This document shows positions 1 through 8,524 of a DNA stretch of 64,000 bases, piece after piece (the first letter of the stretch is position 1; every line of letters starts with the position of its first letter). The DNA is from Tabrizicola sp. TH137 (GTDB lineage Bacteria; Pseudomonadota; Alphaproteobacteria; Rhodobacterales; Rhodobacteraceae). Position numbers and translations under genes: made by a program. Where the stretch lies: the NCBI RefSeq assembly GCF_002855575.1, contig NZ_PKRQ01000005.1:124001-188000 (forward strand), read 5' to 3'. A model generated the notes under the pieces. The model did no database searches. It had not been told where the DNA came from and saw nothing but the letters and a program-made list of their open reading frames with translations.

Positions 1-1328
1 GTCACCCGCAGCCAGATCCCGTCCTTCGCCCGCACCGTCAGATGCGCCACCGGCACCGGCACCCGCCCCTCCACCACCTCGAAGCGGAAGGCCCGGGCCA
101 GCATCGCCAGCAGGAGCACCCCCTCTGCCATGGCGAACCCCGCCCCCGTGCAGACCCGCGGCCCCGCCGAAAACGGCAGCCAGCCGTCCCGCGCCGCCGC
201 CTTCGTCTCTTCCCGCCCCCAGCGGGCGGGATCAAAGCCATCGGGATCTGACCAGATCCGCTCATGCCGCCCCAGATGCCAGGAGGACAGCACCACCTGC
301 GCCCCCGGCTTCACCGCCCGCCCGCGGAAGTCCTCGGGGCAGGTCGTCTCGCGCACCATCATCGGCACGGGCGGGAACAGGCGCAGCGTCTCGCGGAACA
401 CATCGCGGGTGAGTTTCAGCCGCGACAGGGCCGAAAACTCCGGCACCATCCCCGCCGCCTCGGCCGCCACCGCCTCCTGCACCTCCGGATGCGCCGCCAG
501 CAGCCAGAGCGCCCATCCCAGGGCGCTTGCACTCGTCTCATGCCCCGCAAGGAAGAAGATGGCGACCTGATCCACCATCTCTTCGGTTTCGAACCGTTCC
601 CCCGTCACAGGGTCCGCCGTCACCATGATCTTCGTGGCCAGATCGTCGGGCGCCGTCCCCGCCGCGATCTCTGCCGCCCGCCGGGCCGTCATCGCGGTGA
701 TCAGACGGCGGATCTCGGCCGCCGCCGCGCGCGTGCCGCGCCGGAACCCGCGCGGCAGCCAGCGCGGCAGGGGGACAAAGGCCGCGAGGTTCAGGATCGG
801 CTGCGTCCGCTGATAGGCGCGAAAGGCATGAAAGACGGCCGTCGCATCCCGATCCTCGATGGGGATGGAAAACAGCGTCCGAAAGATCACATCCGCCGCC
901 GCATGGCTGGCAAACTCCTCCACCTCCACCAGGCCCGTGCCCATCCGCGCCACCGCCGCCTCGCCCGCCGCCCACATCGCCGGAAAGGTATCGCGCAGCC
1001 GCCCGCCTTCGAAGGCCGGGTCGATGATCCGGCGCTGGCGTTTCCACATCTCCCCGTTGGTGACAAAGACCGACTGGCCCAGCAGCGGCGCCAGCCCCTC
1101 GCGCACCCGGTCGGATTTCGGGAAATCGTCGGGGCGCTCCTGCAAGACCCGCCGCACCAGCGCCGGGTCATTGCACATGTAGCTGCGGAAGAAGGGCGTG
1201 CGAAACTCCGCCATCCAGGCGCGATAGAGCCGCGCGGGCTGGGCCGAAAGGATGTCTTCCCGGAACAGCCGCAGATAGCGCCAGAGCGACACGCGGTCGG
1301 GGCGTGGTGCAGGCTTCGGCACCCTCAT
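1..1328 (-). CDS. Cytochrome P450, C-terminus cut by window edge
   Basis: Heme-thiolate monooxygenase of the cytochrome P450 family; substrate not deducible. I read it on the minus strand from the ATG at 1328; 442 codons are present and only the extreme C-terminus should be missing. Seen in the translation: the I-helix oxygen-activation motif AGHETS, the K-helix ETLR (ExxR), and the heme loop FSAGPRVCTG, whose cysteine is the iron ligand. There is no N-terminal membrane anchor, as expected of a soluble bacterial P450. It needs a separate ferredoxin and reductase, and none is adjacent. Its start overlaps the stop of the upstream hydrolase gene by four bases (ATGA), so the two are probably translationally coupled and work on related, perhaps lipid or ester, substrates (inference). 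Confidence 0.93.
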   Translation of the reverse strand, partial: MRVPKPAPRPDRVSLWRYLRLFREDILSAQPARLYRAWMAEFRTPFFRSYMCNDPALVRRVLQERPDDFPKSDRVREGLAPLLGQSVFVTNGEMWKRQRRIIDPAFEGGRLRDTFPAMWAAGEAAVARMGTGLVEVEEFASHAAADVIFRTLFSIPIEDRDATAVFHAFRAYQRTQPILNLAAFVPLPRWLPRGFRRGTRAAAAEIRRLITAMTARRAAEIAAGTAPDDLATKIMVTADPVTGERFETEEMVDQVAIFFLAGHETSASALGWALWLLAAHPEVQEAVAAEAAGMVPEFSALSRLKLTRDVFRETLRLFPPVPMMVRETTCPEDFRGRAVKPGAQVVLSSWHLGRHERIWSDPDGFDPARWGREETKAAARDGWLPFSAGPRVCTGAGFAMAEGVLLLAMLARAFRFEVVEGRVPVPVAHLTVRAKDGIWLRV

Positions 1329-2554
1329 GCCAGGCTCCGATGGCCCGAAAGCGGCCGCTCGATCCGGCTTTTCGACGGTGCCCTGCCGCGATAGCGCGCG
1401 CCCAGCGTCAGGGGCCCTGCGGTGATGCGGAAATAGTCGTAATCGCCGGGCCGGTCGAAGGCGCACATGTATTGGAAATGCAGCCGGAACCAGCGAAAGC
1501 GCATCTTGCGCCAGCGCTCGGGGCTGAAGGTCCGGGTGAAGGCGCAAGACATCACCAGCGGCCAGCGCTTGCCCGCAGGCGCCACCCCCGTCACCGCCAC
1601 CGGATCGCAAAGCGCAAAGGCACAGCCATCCCCCGGCGCGGTGACATCGACCCAGGTCACCTCGTCCTGCGCCGAGAGATAGGCCAGATCCGCGCGCAGC
1701 CGCTTCGCCTCGGGCAGGAAGGACACCATCGGCACCACCTGCCCCAGGGTCAGGAAGGACAGCACCGCCCCCCGCCCCGGCAGACCGGCGCGCAGCAGAT
1801 CGGCAAGGATCGTCACCCCGAGGATGGCCCCGGAAGAATGGCCCACGACCAGAACCTCATCCACCTCGCCCTCCAGCGCGGCGCGGATGCGGGCGCCGAA
1901 TTCCGCCATCCGCGCGTCAAGCTGGGGCGGATAGGCCCCCCAATGCCCGGCCGAAAAGGCATAGTCATGCATCAGGTAATAGGCGAGGAAGCGGCGATCC
2001 GCCCGCTGGAACAGGCGCAGCACGGCCCAGCCCAGCGCCAGCCCCGCCGGCAGGCCCAGCGCGATGCCGAAAGGCCCCGGCAGCAGCGCCACAAGGCCCC
2101 GCCCGACAGCCCATCCCGCCAGCGCCGCCAGAACCGCCTGCAAGGACAGCATAACCACCGGATAAAGCGCCGCCAGCGTCGGCCCCTTGCGCAGCCGCCC
2201 CAGCCGGAACAGCGCCCCGGAGGCGACATAGATGAAGGCCGTGCGCAGCATCTGCCCATAGGTCGCGGCAATCGTCCGCCGCATGGACCCGCTGATGATG
2301 TCGGCCCAGGCCAGCACCTCGACCTCCGCGCGCACCTCCTCGCCGTCGATCTGGGCGGTCACGCTCCAGCCATGGGCGAGGCCTGCGGGCTTTGCCCCTA
2401 CCTCCAGCGCGTAACCGGAAATGGCCGCCTGCCGCGGCCCTTCCTGCCGGTAGAACTGCCGATAGCGCCGCGTCTGCAAGGGATCGAAACCCGGAATATA
2501 GAAGACGCGCCGCCGCCGCACCTGCCCGGTATCCCGTGGCCCCAGTTCCGTCAT
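1325..2554 (-). CDS. Membrane-anchored alpha/beta-hydrolase-like protein
   Basis: Probable serine esterase or lipase of unknown substrate. The chosen start (ATG at 2554, protein MTELGPRD) follows an AGGGTG-type ribosome site; an in-frame ATG at 2587 would add 11 residues. Features: YIPGFDP near the N-terminus, which resembles an oxyanion-hole loop; two hydrophobic segments around residues 127-155 and 160-182 of the short form; and the nucleophile-elbow motif GHSSG with Ser240. The soluble catalytic part flanks an internal membrane hairpin, which is unusual for secreted lipases. Its stop overlaps the P450 start, so the two form an operon. The fold call rests on GxSxG and context only; the acid and histidine of the triad were not assigned. 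Confidence 0.75.
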   Translation of the reverse strand: MTELGPRDTGQVRRRRVFYIPGFDPLQTRRYRQFYRQEGPRQAAISGYALEVGAKPAGLAHGWSVTAQIDGEEVRAEVEVLAWADIISGSMRRTIAATYGQMLRTAFIYVASGALFRLGRLRKGPTLAALYPVVMLSLQAVLAALAGWAVGRGLVALLPGPFGIALGLPAGLALGWAVLRLFQRADRRFLAYYLMHDYAFSAGHWGAYPPQLDARMAEFGARIRAALEGEVDEVLVVGHSSGAILGVTILADLLRAGLPGRGAVLSFLTLGQVVPMVSFLPEAKRLRADLAYLSAQDEVTWVDVTAPGDGCAFALCDPVAVTGVAPAGKRWPLVMSCAFTRTFSPERWRKMRFRWFRLHFQYMCAFDRPGDYDYFRITAGPLTLGARYRGRAPSKSRIERPLSGHRSLA

Positions 2555-2615
2555 CGAAACACCCTGCACCCTGCCTGCACCCCGCACCGGCCCCCACTAT
2601 GGCGCGTCGCAGGGC

Positions 2616-3374
2616 TCAGCCCAAGAGAGGAATGCCCAACCTGTCGAAGGTTTCCAGAAGCCACCAGCTGAAATCGGTGAAAGCCCCGGTCAGCAGCGCC
2701 AGCCCGACCCCGACCAGAAGCAGGCCCATCGCCCGCTCGATCCATTTCATATAGGGCTTCAGCCGCTGCATGATGCCCATGGCGCGTTCGATGAACATCG
2801 CGGCCAGCAGGAAGGGGATCCCCAGCCCCGCCGCATAGACGCCCAGAAGAACCGTGCCGCGCTGCACCGATCCTTCCTGCGCCGCCAGCGACAGGATGGC
2901 CCCGAGCTGCGGCCCGATGCAGGGCGTCCAGCCAAAGGCGAAGGCCAGGCCAAGCACATAGGCCCCGAAGGCCGATCCGCCGCGATCCCCCGCATCCAGC
3001 CGCGCCTCGCGGTCCAGAAGACCGATGCGGAAGACGCCCAGGAAATGCAGCCCGAAGATCAGGACCACGGCCCCCGCCACCTGCGAAAAGATCGTCTGGT
3101 TTTGCAGGAAGAAGGCCCCGAAGGCACTGGCGGTGAAGCCGAGCAGCAGGAAGACCGTCGAAAGCCCCAGCACGAAGAACAGCGCCGGCAGCATCACCCG
3201 CCGCCGGGCCGCGCCGCCCCCCGTCATCTCGCCCATGGAGATGCCGCCCATATAGGCCAGATAGGGCGGCACGATGGGCAGGACGCAAGGCGACAGGAAA
3301 GACAGGATGCCGCCCAGCAATGCCACCAGCATTGCCGCGCCCATTCCCGCTTCCATGATCTCCACGCCGAACAT
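2616..3374 (-). CDS. ccdA: Cytochrome c biogenesis protein CcdA (DsbD-like transmembrane domain)
   Basis: Inner-membrane thiol-disulfide transporter that passes electrons from cytoplasmic thioredoxin to periplasmic apocytochrome c maturation factors. The 252 residues match the usual CcdA length and contain six hydrophobic segments. The two conserved cysteine-proline motifs of the family are present: LSPCVLPI (Cys30) in the first membrane segment and GWTPCIGP in the fourth. The start at 3374 is the longest; an internal Met at residue 7 is also possible. It lies 62 bases downstream of nothing on its strand and diverges from tusA, so it probably has its own promoter in 3375-3462. Confidence 0.92.
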   Translation of the reverse strand: MFGVEIMEAGMGAAMLVALLGGILSFLSPCVLPIVPPYLAYMGGISMGEMTGGGAARRRVMLPALFFVLGLSTVFLLLGFTASAFGAFFLQNQTIFSQVAGAVVLIFGLHFLGVFRIGLLDREARLDAGDRGGSAFGAYVLGLAFAFGWTPCIGPQLGAILSLAAQEGSVQRGTVLLGVYAAGLGIPFLLAAMFIERAMGIMQRLKPYMKWIERAMGLLLVGVGLALLTGAFTDFSWWLLETFDRLGIPLLG

Positions 3375-3462
3375 TCCGCTCCCTTACCCGCTTCCGCGCC
3401 CGCCGTCACCAGCGCCCTTCGTCACATTGCCGTGGCCCCGCCCCTTGGGCTATGACGCCGCC

Positions 3463-3711
3463 ATGACCCGCACCCCCGACCTCACCCTCGATTGCGAAGG
3501 GCTGCTCTGCCCCCTGCCCGTGCTGCGCGCCCGCAAGGCGCTGGCGGCCATGGCACCGGGCCAGATCCTGCGCCTCACCGCGACAGACCGCATGGCCGCG
3601 ATCGACCTGCCGCATTTCTGCGCCGAAACCGGCCACCGCTTCCTCGCGGCAGAAGAGACCGGCCCCGTCACCGCCTATCTCATCGAACGCGGCCCCGCCC
3701 CCCTCGCCTGA
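3463..3711 (+). CDS. TusA-like sulfurtransferase
   Basis: Small sulfur-carrier protein of the TusA/SirA family, 82 residues, the typical family size. The start at 3463 gives a protein that begins just before the first beta strand. The catalytic CPxP motif is visible as LCPLP with Cys16 as the persulfide-forming residue, preceded by a second cysteine (Cys11). Family members deliver sulfur for tRNA 2-thiouridine, molybdenum cofactor or sulfur oxidation; the sequence does not say which. Divergent from ccdA, which suits a thiol-chemistry neighbourhood, and followed by a strong hairpin at 3743-3766. Confidence 0.9.
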   Translation: MTRTPDLTLDCEGLLCPLPVLRARKALAAMAPGQILRLTATDRMAAIDLPHFCAETGHRFLAAEETGPVTAYLIERGPAPLA

Positions 3712-3742
3712 CGACCGCCCCTTCATCTTGGCCCAAAATACT

Positions 3743-3766
3743 CCGGGGGTCCGGGGGGGACCCCCG
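3743..3766. terminator. Bidirectional hairpin between tusA-like gene and rne
   Basis: Perfect 10-base inverted repeat, CCGGGGGTCC and GGACCCCCGG, around a GGGG loop, 31 bases after the tusA-like stop. No T-run follows. The convergent position suggests it stops or protects the tusA-like transcript. Confidence 0.6.
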
Positions 3767-3852
3767 GCGGAGCCAAGCGGCGCAGGCCGCGCAGGCGACC
3801 CAGGACACTTGCGCCGCAAGGCGCTCCGCTTCACTGGCCACGGCAAGGAAAA

Positions 3853-3877
3853 GGGCCGGGACATCGCGCCCCGGCCC
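3853..3877 (-). terminator. Intrinsic terminator of rne
   Basis: On the minus strand GGGCCGGG and CCCGGCCC pair around a 9-base loop and are followed by TTTTCC, a classical stem plus T-tract. It sits 25 bases beyond the rne stop codon. Confidence 0.75.
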
Positions 3878-3901
3878 CCCTGATCGTTCCAGCCGCAGGC
3901 C

Positions 3902-6631
3902 TTATCGGCCCAGCGACCACCAGCCCTTCTTGCGCGGCTTCGGCGGGCCCTCTTCGGCCGCCGCTTCCGGCGCGGGGGCCGGGGCGATGGCCGCCACCTC
4001 CGCCTCGCCCGGATCGGCAATCAGCGCGGCCTCCGGCGCGGGTGCAAGGCCCGGATCGGCGGGGAAGGACGGGGCCTCTGCCGCGGCTTCTGCCACAGCC
4101 TCCGCCTCGGGCTTCTTCTTCGCGCGTGACCGGCTGGCGGGGGCCTTCTTTGCAGGCTTCGCCGCCGTCTCTTCCGTCTCACCGGCCACCTCCGCCACAG
4201 CGGCGGGGGCCTCTGCCGCAGCCTCTGCTGCCGCCTCTGCCACAGCCGCCACCACCGGCGCCGCCGTCTTGCGGCTGCGCGACCGGGTCACCTTCTTCTT
4301 CGGCGCCTCGGCCTCCGGCTCCGGCGCGGCCACAGCCTCGGCCGGGGTTTCCGTCACGGACTCAGTCGCGGCGGCATCGGCTTCCTCGCCGTCCTCCTCG
4401 TCGCTCTCGGACCCTTCGCCGCCCTCGCCCGCCGTCATCGCGCTGTCAGAACCCGGCACGCCATTCGGCCCGCCCGGCTTCTTCTTCCGGCGCCGACGGC
4501 GCTTCTTCTTGCCGCCACCTTCGCCCGGCGCCGGGGCGCGGCCATCGCCCCGCCCTTCGGCCCGGCCCTCGGCCCGCGCCTCGCGCGGCTCTTCCGCGAC
4601 CTCGGCCTCCTCGACCTCGTCCAGTTCCTCGTCGAAGGGCAGATCTTCGTCCTCCTCCTCGTCCACCGGCGCGCCCATCAGGCCCGCATGGCCCGAGATC
4701 ACCGTCGAAGGTTCCGGCACGACCCGCGTCGCCGTCTTGAATTTCTCGATCACGTAATCCGGGCTGACCAGCGAGGGATCGCCCTCGACCCGCACGCTCA
4801 TGCCATAGCGCGCCTCGATCAGGGCGATATGTTCGCGCTTCTGGTTGATGAGGAAGTTCACGATCCCCACAGGCGCCTTCAGCAGCACCTCCTTGGACCG
4901 TTTCCGCGTCCCCTCTTCCTCCAGCGCGCGCAGGATTTGCAGGCCGAGGCTGTCATCCGACCGGATCAGACCCGTGCCATGGCAATGCGGGCAGGGCTGG
5001 GTGGTGCTTTCCAGCATCCCCGGACGCAGCCGCTGGCGGCTCATTTCCAACAGGCCAAAGCCCGAGATGCGGCCCACCTGGATGCGGGCGCGGTCGGTCT
5101 TCAGCTTTTCCTTCAGGCGCTTTTCGACAGCGGCGTTGTTCTTCCGCTCTTCCATGTCGATGAAGTCGATCACGATCAGACCGGCCAGGTCGCGCAGGCG
5201 CAATTGCCGCGCGATCTCTTCCGCCGCCTCGAGGTTCGTCTTCAGCGCGGTTTCCTCGATCGACCCTTCCTTGGTGGCCCGGCCCGAGTTGATGTCGATG
5301 GCGACCAGCGCCTCGGTCACCCCGATGACGATGTAGCCCCCGGATTTCAACTGCACCACTGGGTTGAACATGCCGCCCAGATAGCTTTCCACCTGATAGC
5401 GGGCGAAAAGCGGCATCGTATCCTCATACCGCTTCACCACCTTGGCGTGGGACGGCATGATCATCCGCATGAAATCCTTGGCGGTGCGATAGCCCGCCTC
5501 GCCTTCGACCAGAACCTCGTCGATCTCGCGGCTGTAAAGATCGCGGATCGACCGTTTGATGAGGTTGCCTTCCTCATAGATCGCCGCCGGCGCGATGGAT
5601 TTCAGTGTCAGTTCGCGGATCTGTTCCCACAGCCGCATCAGATATTCGTAATCGCGCTTGATCTCGGCCTTGGTGCGCTTGGCACCTGCCGTGCGGATGA
5701 TGAGTCCCGCGCCTTCCGGCACCTCGATCTCGCCTGCGATTTCCTTCAGCTTCTTGCGGTCGGCGGCCTGGGTGATCTTGCGGGAAATGCCGCCGCCCCG
5801 CGCCGTGTTGGGCATCAGCACGCAATAGCGGCCCGCCAGCGAGAGATAGGTGGTCAGCGCCGCGCCCTTGTTGCCGCGCTCTTCCTTCACGACCTGGACC
5901 AGCATGATCTGCCGGACCTTGATCACTTCCTGAATCTTGTACTTGCGCGGACGCGGCTTGCGGGGCGCGCTGATCTCTTCGGCGACATCCTCTTCGGCGA
6001 CCGATTCGATCTCGTCATCGGTTTCGCTGGCATGGTCCATCGCGCGATAGGGCCGTTCGCCGGTTTCCGACCCGGCCTCGCCGCCCTCGCCATGGTCATG
6101 CCCATGGTCGTGCCCATGGCCATGATCGTGGCCCTGCTCATGCCCCTGCTCGGGCGCCGCAGTCTCGGTAGCGGGGGTCTCGGCGACGATGGCCGTGGCC
6201 TCTTCGCCCTCCTCCTCGCCCAGATCGACGACATCCATCCCGCCGATCTCGACCGTCTTCACCGCATCGCGGCGCGCGCCTTCGGGGCGCGGGCGCGACC
6301 GGCTGCGCGACCGGCGGTTCTCTTCCTCTTCCTGCGCGCGGTTATAGGCGCGCTCTTCCTCCAGCAGCGCCTTCCGGTCCGCGACGGGGATCTGGTAGTA
6401 ATCCGGATGGATTTCCGCGAAGGCAAGGAAACCATGCCGGTTCCCGCCGTAATCGACAAAGGCCGCCTGCAATGACGGCTCCACCCGAGTGACCTTTGCG
6501 AGGTAGATGTTGCCAGCAAGCTGGCGCTTGTTCACCGTCTCAAAGTCGAATTCTTCAACCTTGTTTCCGTCCACCACCACGACGCGGGTCTCTTCCGCAT
6601 GCGTGGCGTCGATAAGCATCTTCTTGGCCAT
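3902..6631 (-). CDS. rne: Ribonuclease E
   Basis: Essential endoribonuclease that cleaves single-stranded AU-rich RNA, matures rRNA and tRNA, and scaffolds the degradosome. I start it at the ATG at 6631 (MAKKMLIDATHAEETR), the standard alphaproteobacterial N-terminus, giving 909 residues; an upstream in-frame start would add 30 non-conserved residues. Seen: an S1 domain split by an acidic insertion at about residues 98-225; RNase H/DNase-like catalytic core with AIDINSGRAT and the second catalytic Asp in the IVIDFIDME segment; the zinc-link CPHC tetramer motif; and a C-terminal scaffold region of alternating acidic/alanine-rich and Lys/Arg-rich blocks. Inside the S1 insertion, residues 164-180 form a His-Asp-Gly tract with eight histidines, a potential metal site. 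The long upstream region 6632-7188 probably carries the autoregulatory leader known for this gene in other bacteria. Confidence 0.97.
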   Translation of the reverse strand: MAKKMLIDATHAEETRVVVVDGNKVEEFDFETVNKRQLAGNIYLAKVTRVEPSLQAAFVDYGGNRHGFLAFAEIHPDYYQIPVADRKALLEEERAYNRAQEEEENRRSRSRSRPRPEGARRDAVKTVEIGGMDVVDLGEEEGEEATAIVAETPATETAAPEQGHEQGHDHGHGHDHGHDHGEGGEAGSETGERPYRAMDHASETDDEIESVAEEDVAEEISAPRKPRPRKYKIQEVIKVRQIMLVQVVKEERGNKGAALTTYLSLAGRYCVLMPNTARGGGISRKITQAADRKKLKEIAGEIEVPEGAGLIIRTAGAKRTKAEIKRDYEYLMRLWEQIRELTLKSIAPAAIYEEGNLIKRSIRDLYSREIDEVLVEGEAGYRTAKDFMRMIMPSHAKVVKRYEDTMPLFARYQVESYLGGMFNPVVQLKSGGYIVIGVTEALVAIDINSGRATKEGSIEETALKTNLEAAEEIARQLRLRDLAGLIVIDFIDMEERKNNAAVEKRLKEKLKTDRARIQVGRISGFGLLEMSRQRLRPGMLESTTQPCPHCHGTGLIRSDDSLGLQILRALEEEGTRKRSKEVLLKAPVGIVNFLINQKREHIALIEARYGMSVRVEGDPSLVSPDYVIEKFKTATRVVPEPSTVISGHAGLMGAPVDEEEDEDLPFDEELDEVEEAEVAEEPREARAEGRAEGRGDGRAPAPGEGGGKKKRRRRRKKKPGGPNGVPGSDSAMTAGEGGEGSESDEEDGEEADAAATESVTETPAEAVAAPEPEAEAPKKKVTRSRSRKTAAPVVAAVAEAAAEAAAEAPAAVAEVAGETEETAAKPAKKAPASRSRAKKKPEAEAVAEAAAEAPSFPADPGLAPAPEAALIADPGEAEVAAIAPAPAPEAAAEEGPPKPRKKGWWSLGR

Positions 6632-7188
6632 GATATCCTGATGCGCCCCGGCCAGGCCTTGCCCGACCGGAGCGAACTCCGGGATCGGGGTCGGACATGG
6701 GAAGGCGGCTTGTCTGGGCAAGACGGCGCGGAACGATGGGCCGGGCCATGCCCGGTGGGCACCCCTCGGCTTTCGTCATCGAAATAGCGCGCGTCATCGC
6801 GGTTCTCTTTCGAGCGCCTGACGGCGCCCACCTGATTAAGCCCGCTGCGTCTTGTGACCTGACGGGCAAACTGACGACCTTTCGGCCGATCCGACTGCCA
6901 GCCTCACGGTCCATTCCACAGGTCCGGCGGGGCTGGGCAGAGAATTCATCGGCGGGGCAAACCCCGCGTCCCGTGACCCTAGCGGCAAAGCCGCGCAAAA
7001 CACAATGGGTGAATTTAACCGCCCCCTGCATCCCGTCACCGAGGGGTGCAAGGGGGAGGCCCAGAATCAACCACTGGTTAAGGTTAACGGGCGGGCAGGC
7101 TGCACCCTGTGGCCACAGTTTGCTGCACAGGATACGGCACAGGATGCGGCACAGGCTTTTTAAACGATTTCAGCAGGTTAATGCCGTT
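6632..7188 (-). promoter_or_regulatory. Long structured upstream region of rne
   Basis: 557 bases with no credible gene separate the dctD-like stop from rne. It contains perfect small hairpins GCGGGG-CAAA-CCCCGC at 6952-6967 and GCGGC-AAA-GCCGC at 6982-6994. A larger imperfect stem joins CCCCCTGCATCCC at 7022-7034 to a near-complement at 7043-7056. A 12-base tandem repeat array at 7107-7155 is listed separately. RNase E autoregulates by cleaving its own leader in E. coli (known); that this region is such a leader is inference. No promoter could be fixed with confidence. Confidence 0.5.
7107..7155 (-). repeat. 12-base tandem repeats upstream of rne
   Basis: Read on the minus strand there are four consecutive 12-base units: CTGTGCCGCATC, CTGTGCCGTATC, CTGTGCAGCAAA, then the palindromic CTGTGGCCACAG. 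The same series ends an array at 44369-44404 upstream of the parA-like gene. The regular spacing suggests binding of a multimeric protein. Confidence 0.7.
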
Positions 7189-8517
7189 TCAGGTATACTC
7201 CGCCCGGCTGAGGCCATATTTCGCCATCTTCTCGTTCAGGGTCCGGCGCGGCAGGCAAAGCTCGTCCATCACCGCGACGATGCTGCCCTTGTGGCGCCGC
7301 ATCGTGTTGTCGATCAGCATCCGCTCGAAGGCCTCCACATATTCCTTCAAGGGTTTGCCTTCGGTGGTCATCGCGGGCCCCGTCGCCTCGTTATCCGCCA
7401 TCAGAAGCGATGCAATCGACCCCGATCCCCGGCGGTTCTGCAAGACCGCCCGTTCGGCGATATTCACAAGCTGCCGCACATTCCCCGGCCAGGGCGCCTG
7501 CAACAACTGCGCCGCCTCCTGCGCCGTCACCTGCGGCGCGTCGCAGCCGTATTCCTCGGCGAATTGCTCCGACATGCGGGTGAACAGCGTCAGGATATCC
7601 TCGCCCCGCACCCTAAGGGGTGGGCAGAGAATGGTCATAGCCCCCAAGCGGTAGTAGAGATCCGACCGCAGCACATCTTCCAGCGTCTTGTCGGGGGCAT
7701 GTTCGTTACAGATGGCGATGATGCGCGTCTCGGGCGGGGTGCCCTGATCGTTGATCAGCGTCAGCAGCCGTGCCTGCAAGGGCTGGCTCAGTGCCTCCAC
7801 ATCCTCAAGGCAGAGCGTCCCCCCCCGCGCCTCTTCCACCAGCGGAATCTGCCCATCCTCGGACGGGCCGAACAGCTTGGCCGCCAACTGATCCTCCGAC
7901 CATGCGGCGCAGGAGATGGTGACGAATTTCTTCGATGCGCGCGGCCCCACCGCATGCAGCGCATGGGCGACCAGCGTCTTGCCCGTGCCCGTCTCGCCAT
8001 CGATCAGGACATGGCTATCTGCCTGACCCAGATCGAGAATATCCTCGCGCAGCCGGTCCATCACCGGGCTCGACCCGATCAGCTTCTTCATCAGGATCGA
8101 CCCGTCCGACAACTCCTTCCGCAGTGCGCGGTTGTCCAGCGTCAGGCGGCGGGCCTGCGTCGCCCGCTTGGCCAGTTCCGTCATCCTGTCGGGATTGAAG
8201 GGTTTTTCCAGAAAGTCATAGGCCCCGACCCGCATCGCCTCTACCGCCATCGGCACGTCGCCATGGCCGGTGATCATGATCACGGGCAGGCCCGAATCCA
8301 TCCCCATCAGCCGCTTCAGGAAGGCCATGCCATCCATCCCCGGCATCTTGATGTCGCTGACCACGACGCCCGGAAACTCCGGCCCTATGCCCTTCAGCGC
8401 CTCTTCGGCGCTGGCATAAGTCTCTGTATCGAAACCGGAAAGCGCCAGCCACTGGCTGATGGACTGCCGCATGTCCGCCTCGTCATCGACGATCGCCACC
8501 TTCATCGCGCGTGCCAT
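7189..8517 (-). CDS. DctD-like AAA+ response regulator lacking GAFTGA
   Basis: Transcriptional response regulator of the NtrC/DctD group, 442 residues from the ATG at 8517, which has a GAGG ribosome site and lies 7 bases after the kinase stop. Domains: receiver at 1-120 with Asp55; AAA+ domain with Walker A GETGTGKT (174-181), RGGTLCLEDVE as a Walker B variant in which the usual Asp-Glu is Glu-Asp, and DLYYRL with the arginine-finger region; Fis-type helix-turn-helix at the end (HKGSIVAVMDELCLPRRTL). The sigma54-contact GAFTGA loop is deleted: LFGPSEDG runs straight to the RGGTL motif. It therefore may not activate sigma54 promoters and could act as a DNA-binding regulator with another RNA polymerase form, as reported for Rhodobacter capsulatus NtrC. 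It pairs with the adjacent kinase; no C4-dicarboxylate transporter lies in the window. Confidence 0.9.
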   Translation of the reverse strand: MARAMKVAIVDDEADMRQSISQWLALSGFDTETYASAEEALKGIGPEFPGVVVSDIKMPGMDGMAFLKRLMGMDSGLPVIMITGHGDVPMAVEAMRVGAYDFLEKPFNPDRMTELAKRATQARRLTLDNRALRKELSDGSILMKKLIGSSPVMDRLREDILDLGQADSHVLIDGETGTGKTLVAHALHAVGPRASKKFVTISCAAWSEDQLAAKLFGPSEDGQIPLVEEARGGTLCLEDVEALSQPLQARLLTLINDQGTPPETRIIAICNEHAPDKTLEDVLRSDLYYRLGAMTILCPPLRVRGEDILTLFTRMSEQFAEEYGCDAPQVTAQEAAQLLQAPWPGNVRQLVNIAERAVLQNRRGSGSIASLLMADNEATGPAMTTEGKPLKEYVEAFERMLIDNTMRRHKGSIVAVMDELCLPRRTLNEKMAKYGLSRAEYT

Positions 8518-8524
8518 GTCCACC

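Noticed and set aside
264-2671. Two long plus-strand frames over the P450 and hydrolase genes
   Set aside because: Arg/Pro/His-rich shadow translations. The minus strand encodes the P450 heme loop and I-helix motifs in one continuous frame.
4688-6475. Long open frame (595 codons) on the plus strand opposite rne
   Set aside because: It mirrors the rne codons; composition is His/Leu/Asp-rich with no domain, and the minus-strand frame carries every RNase E motif.
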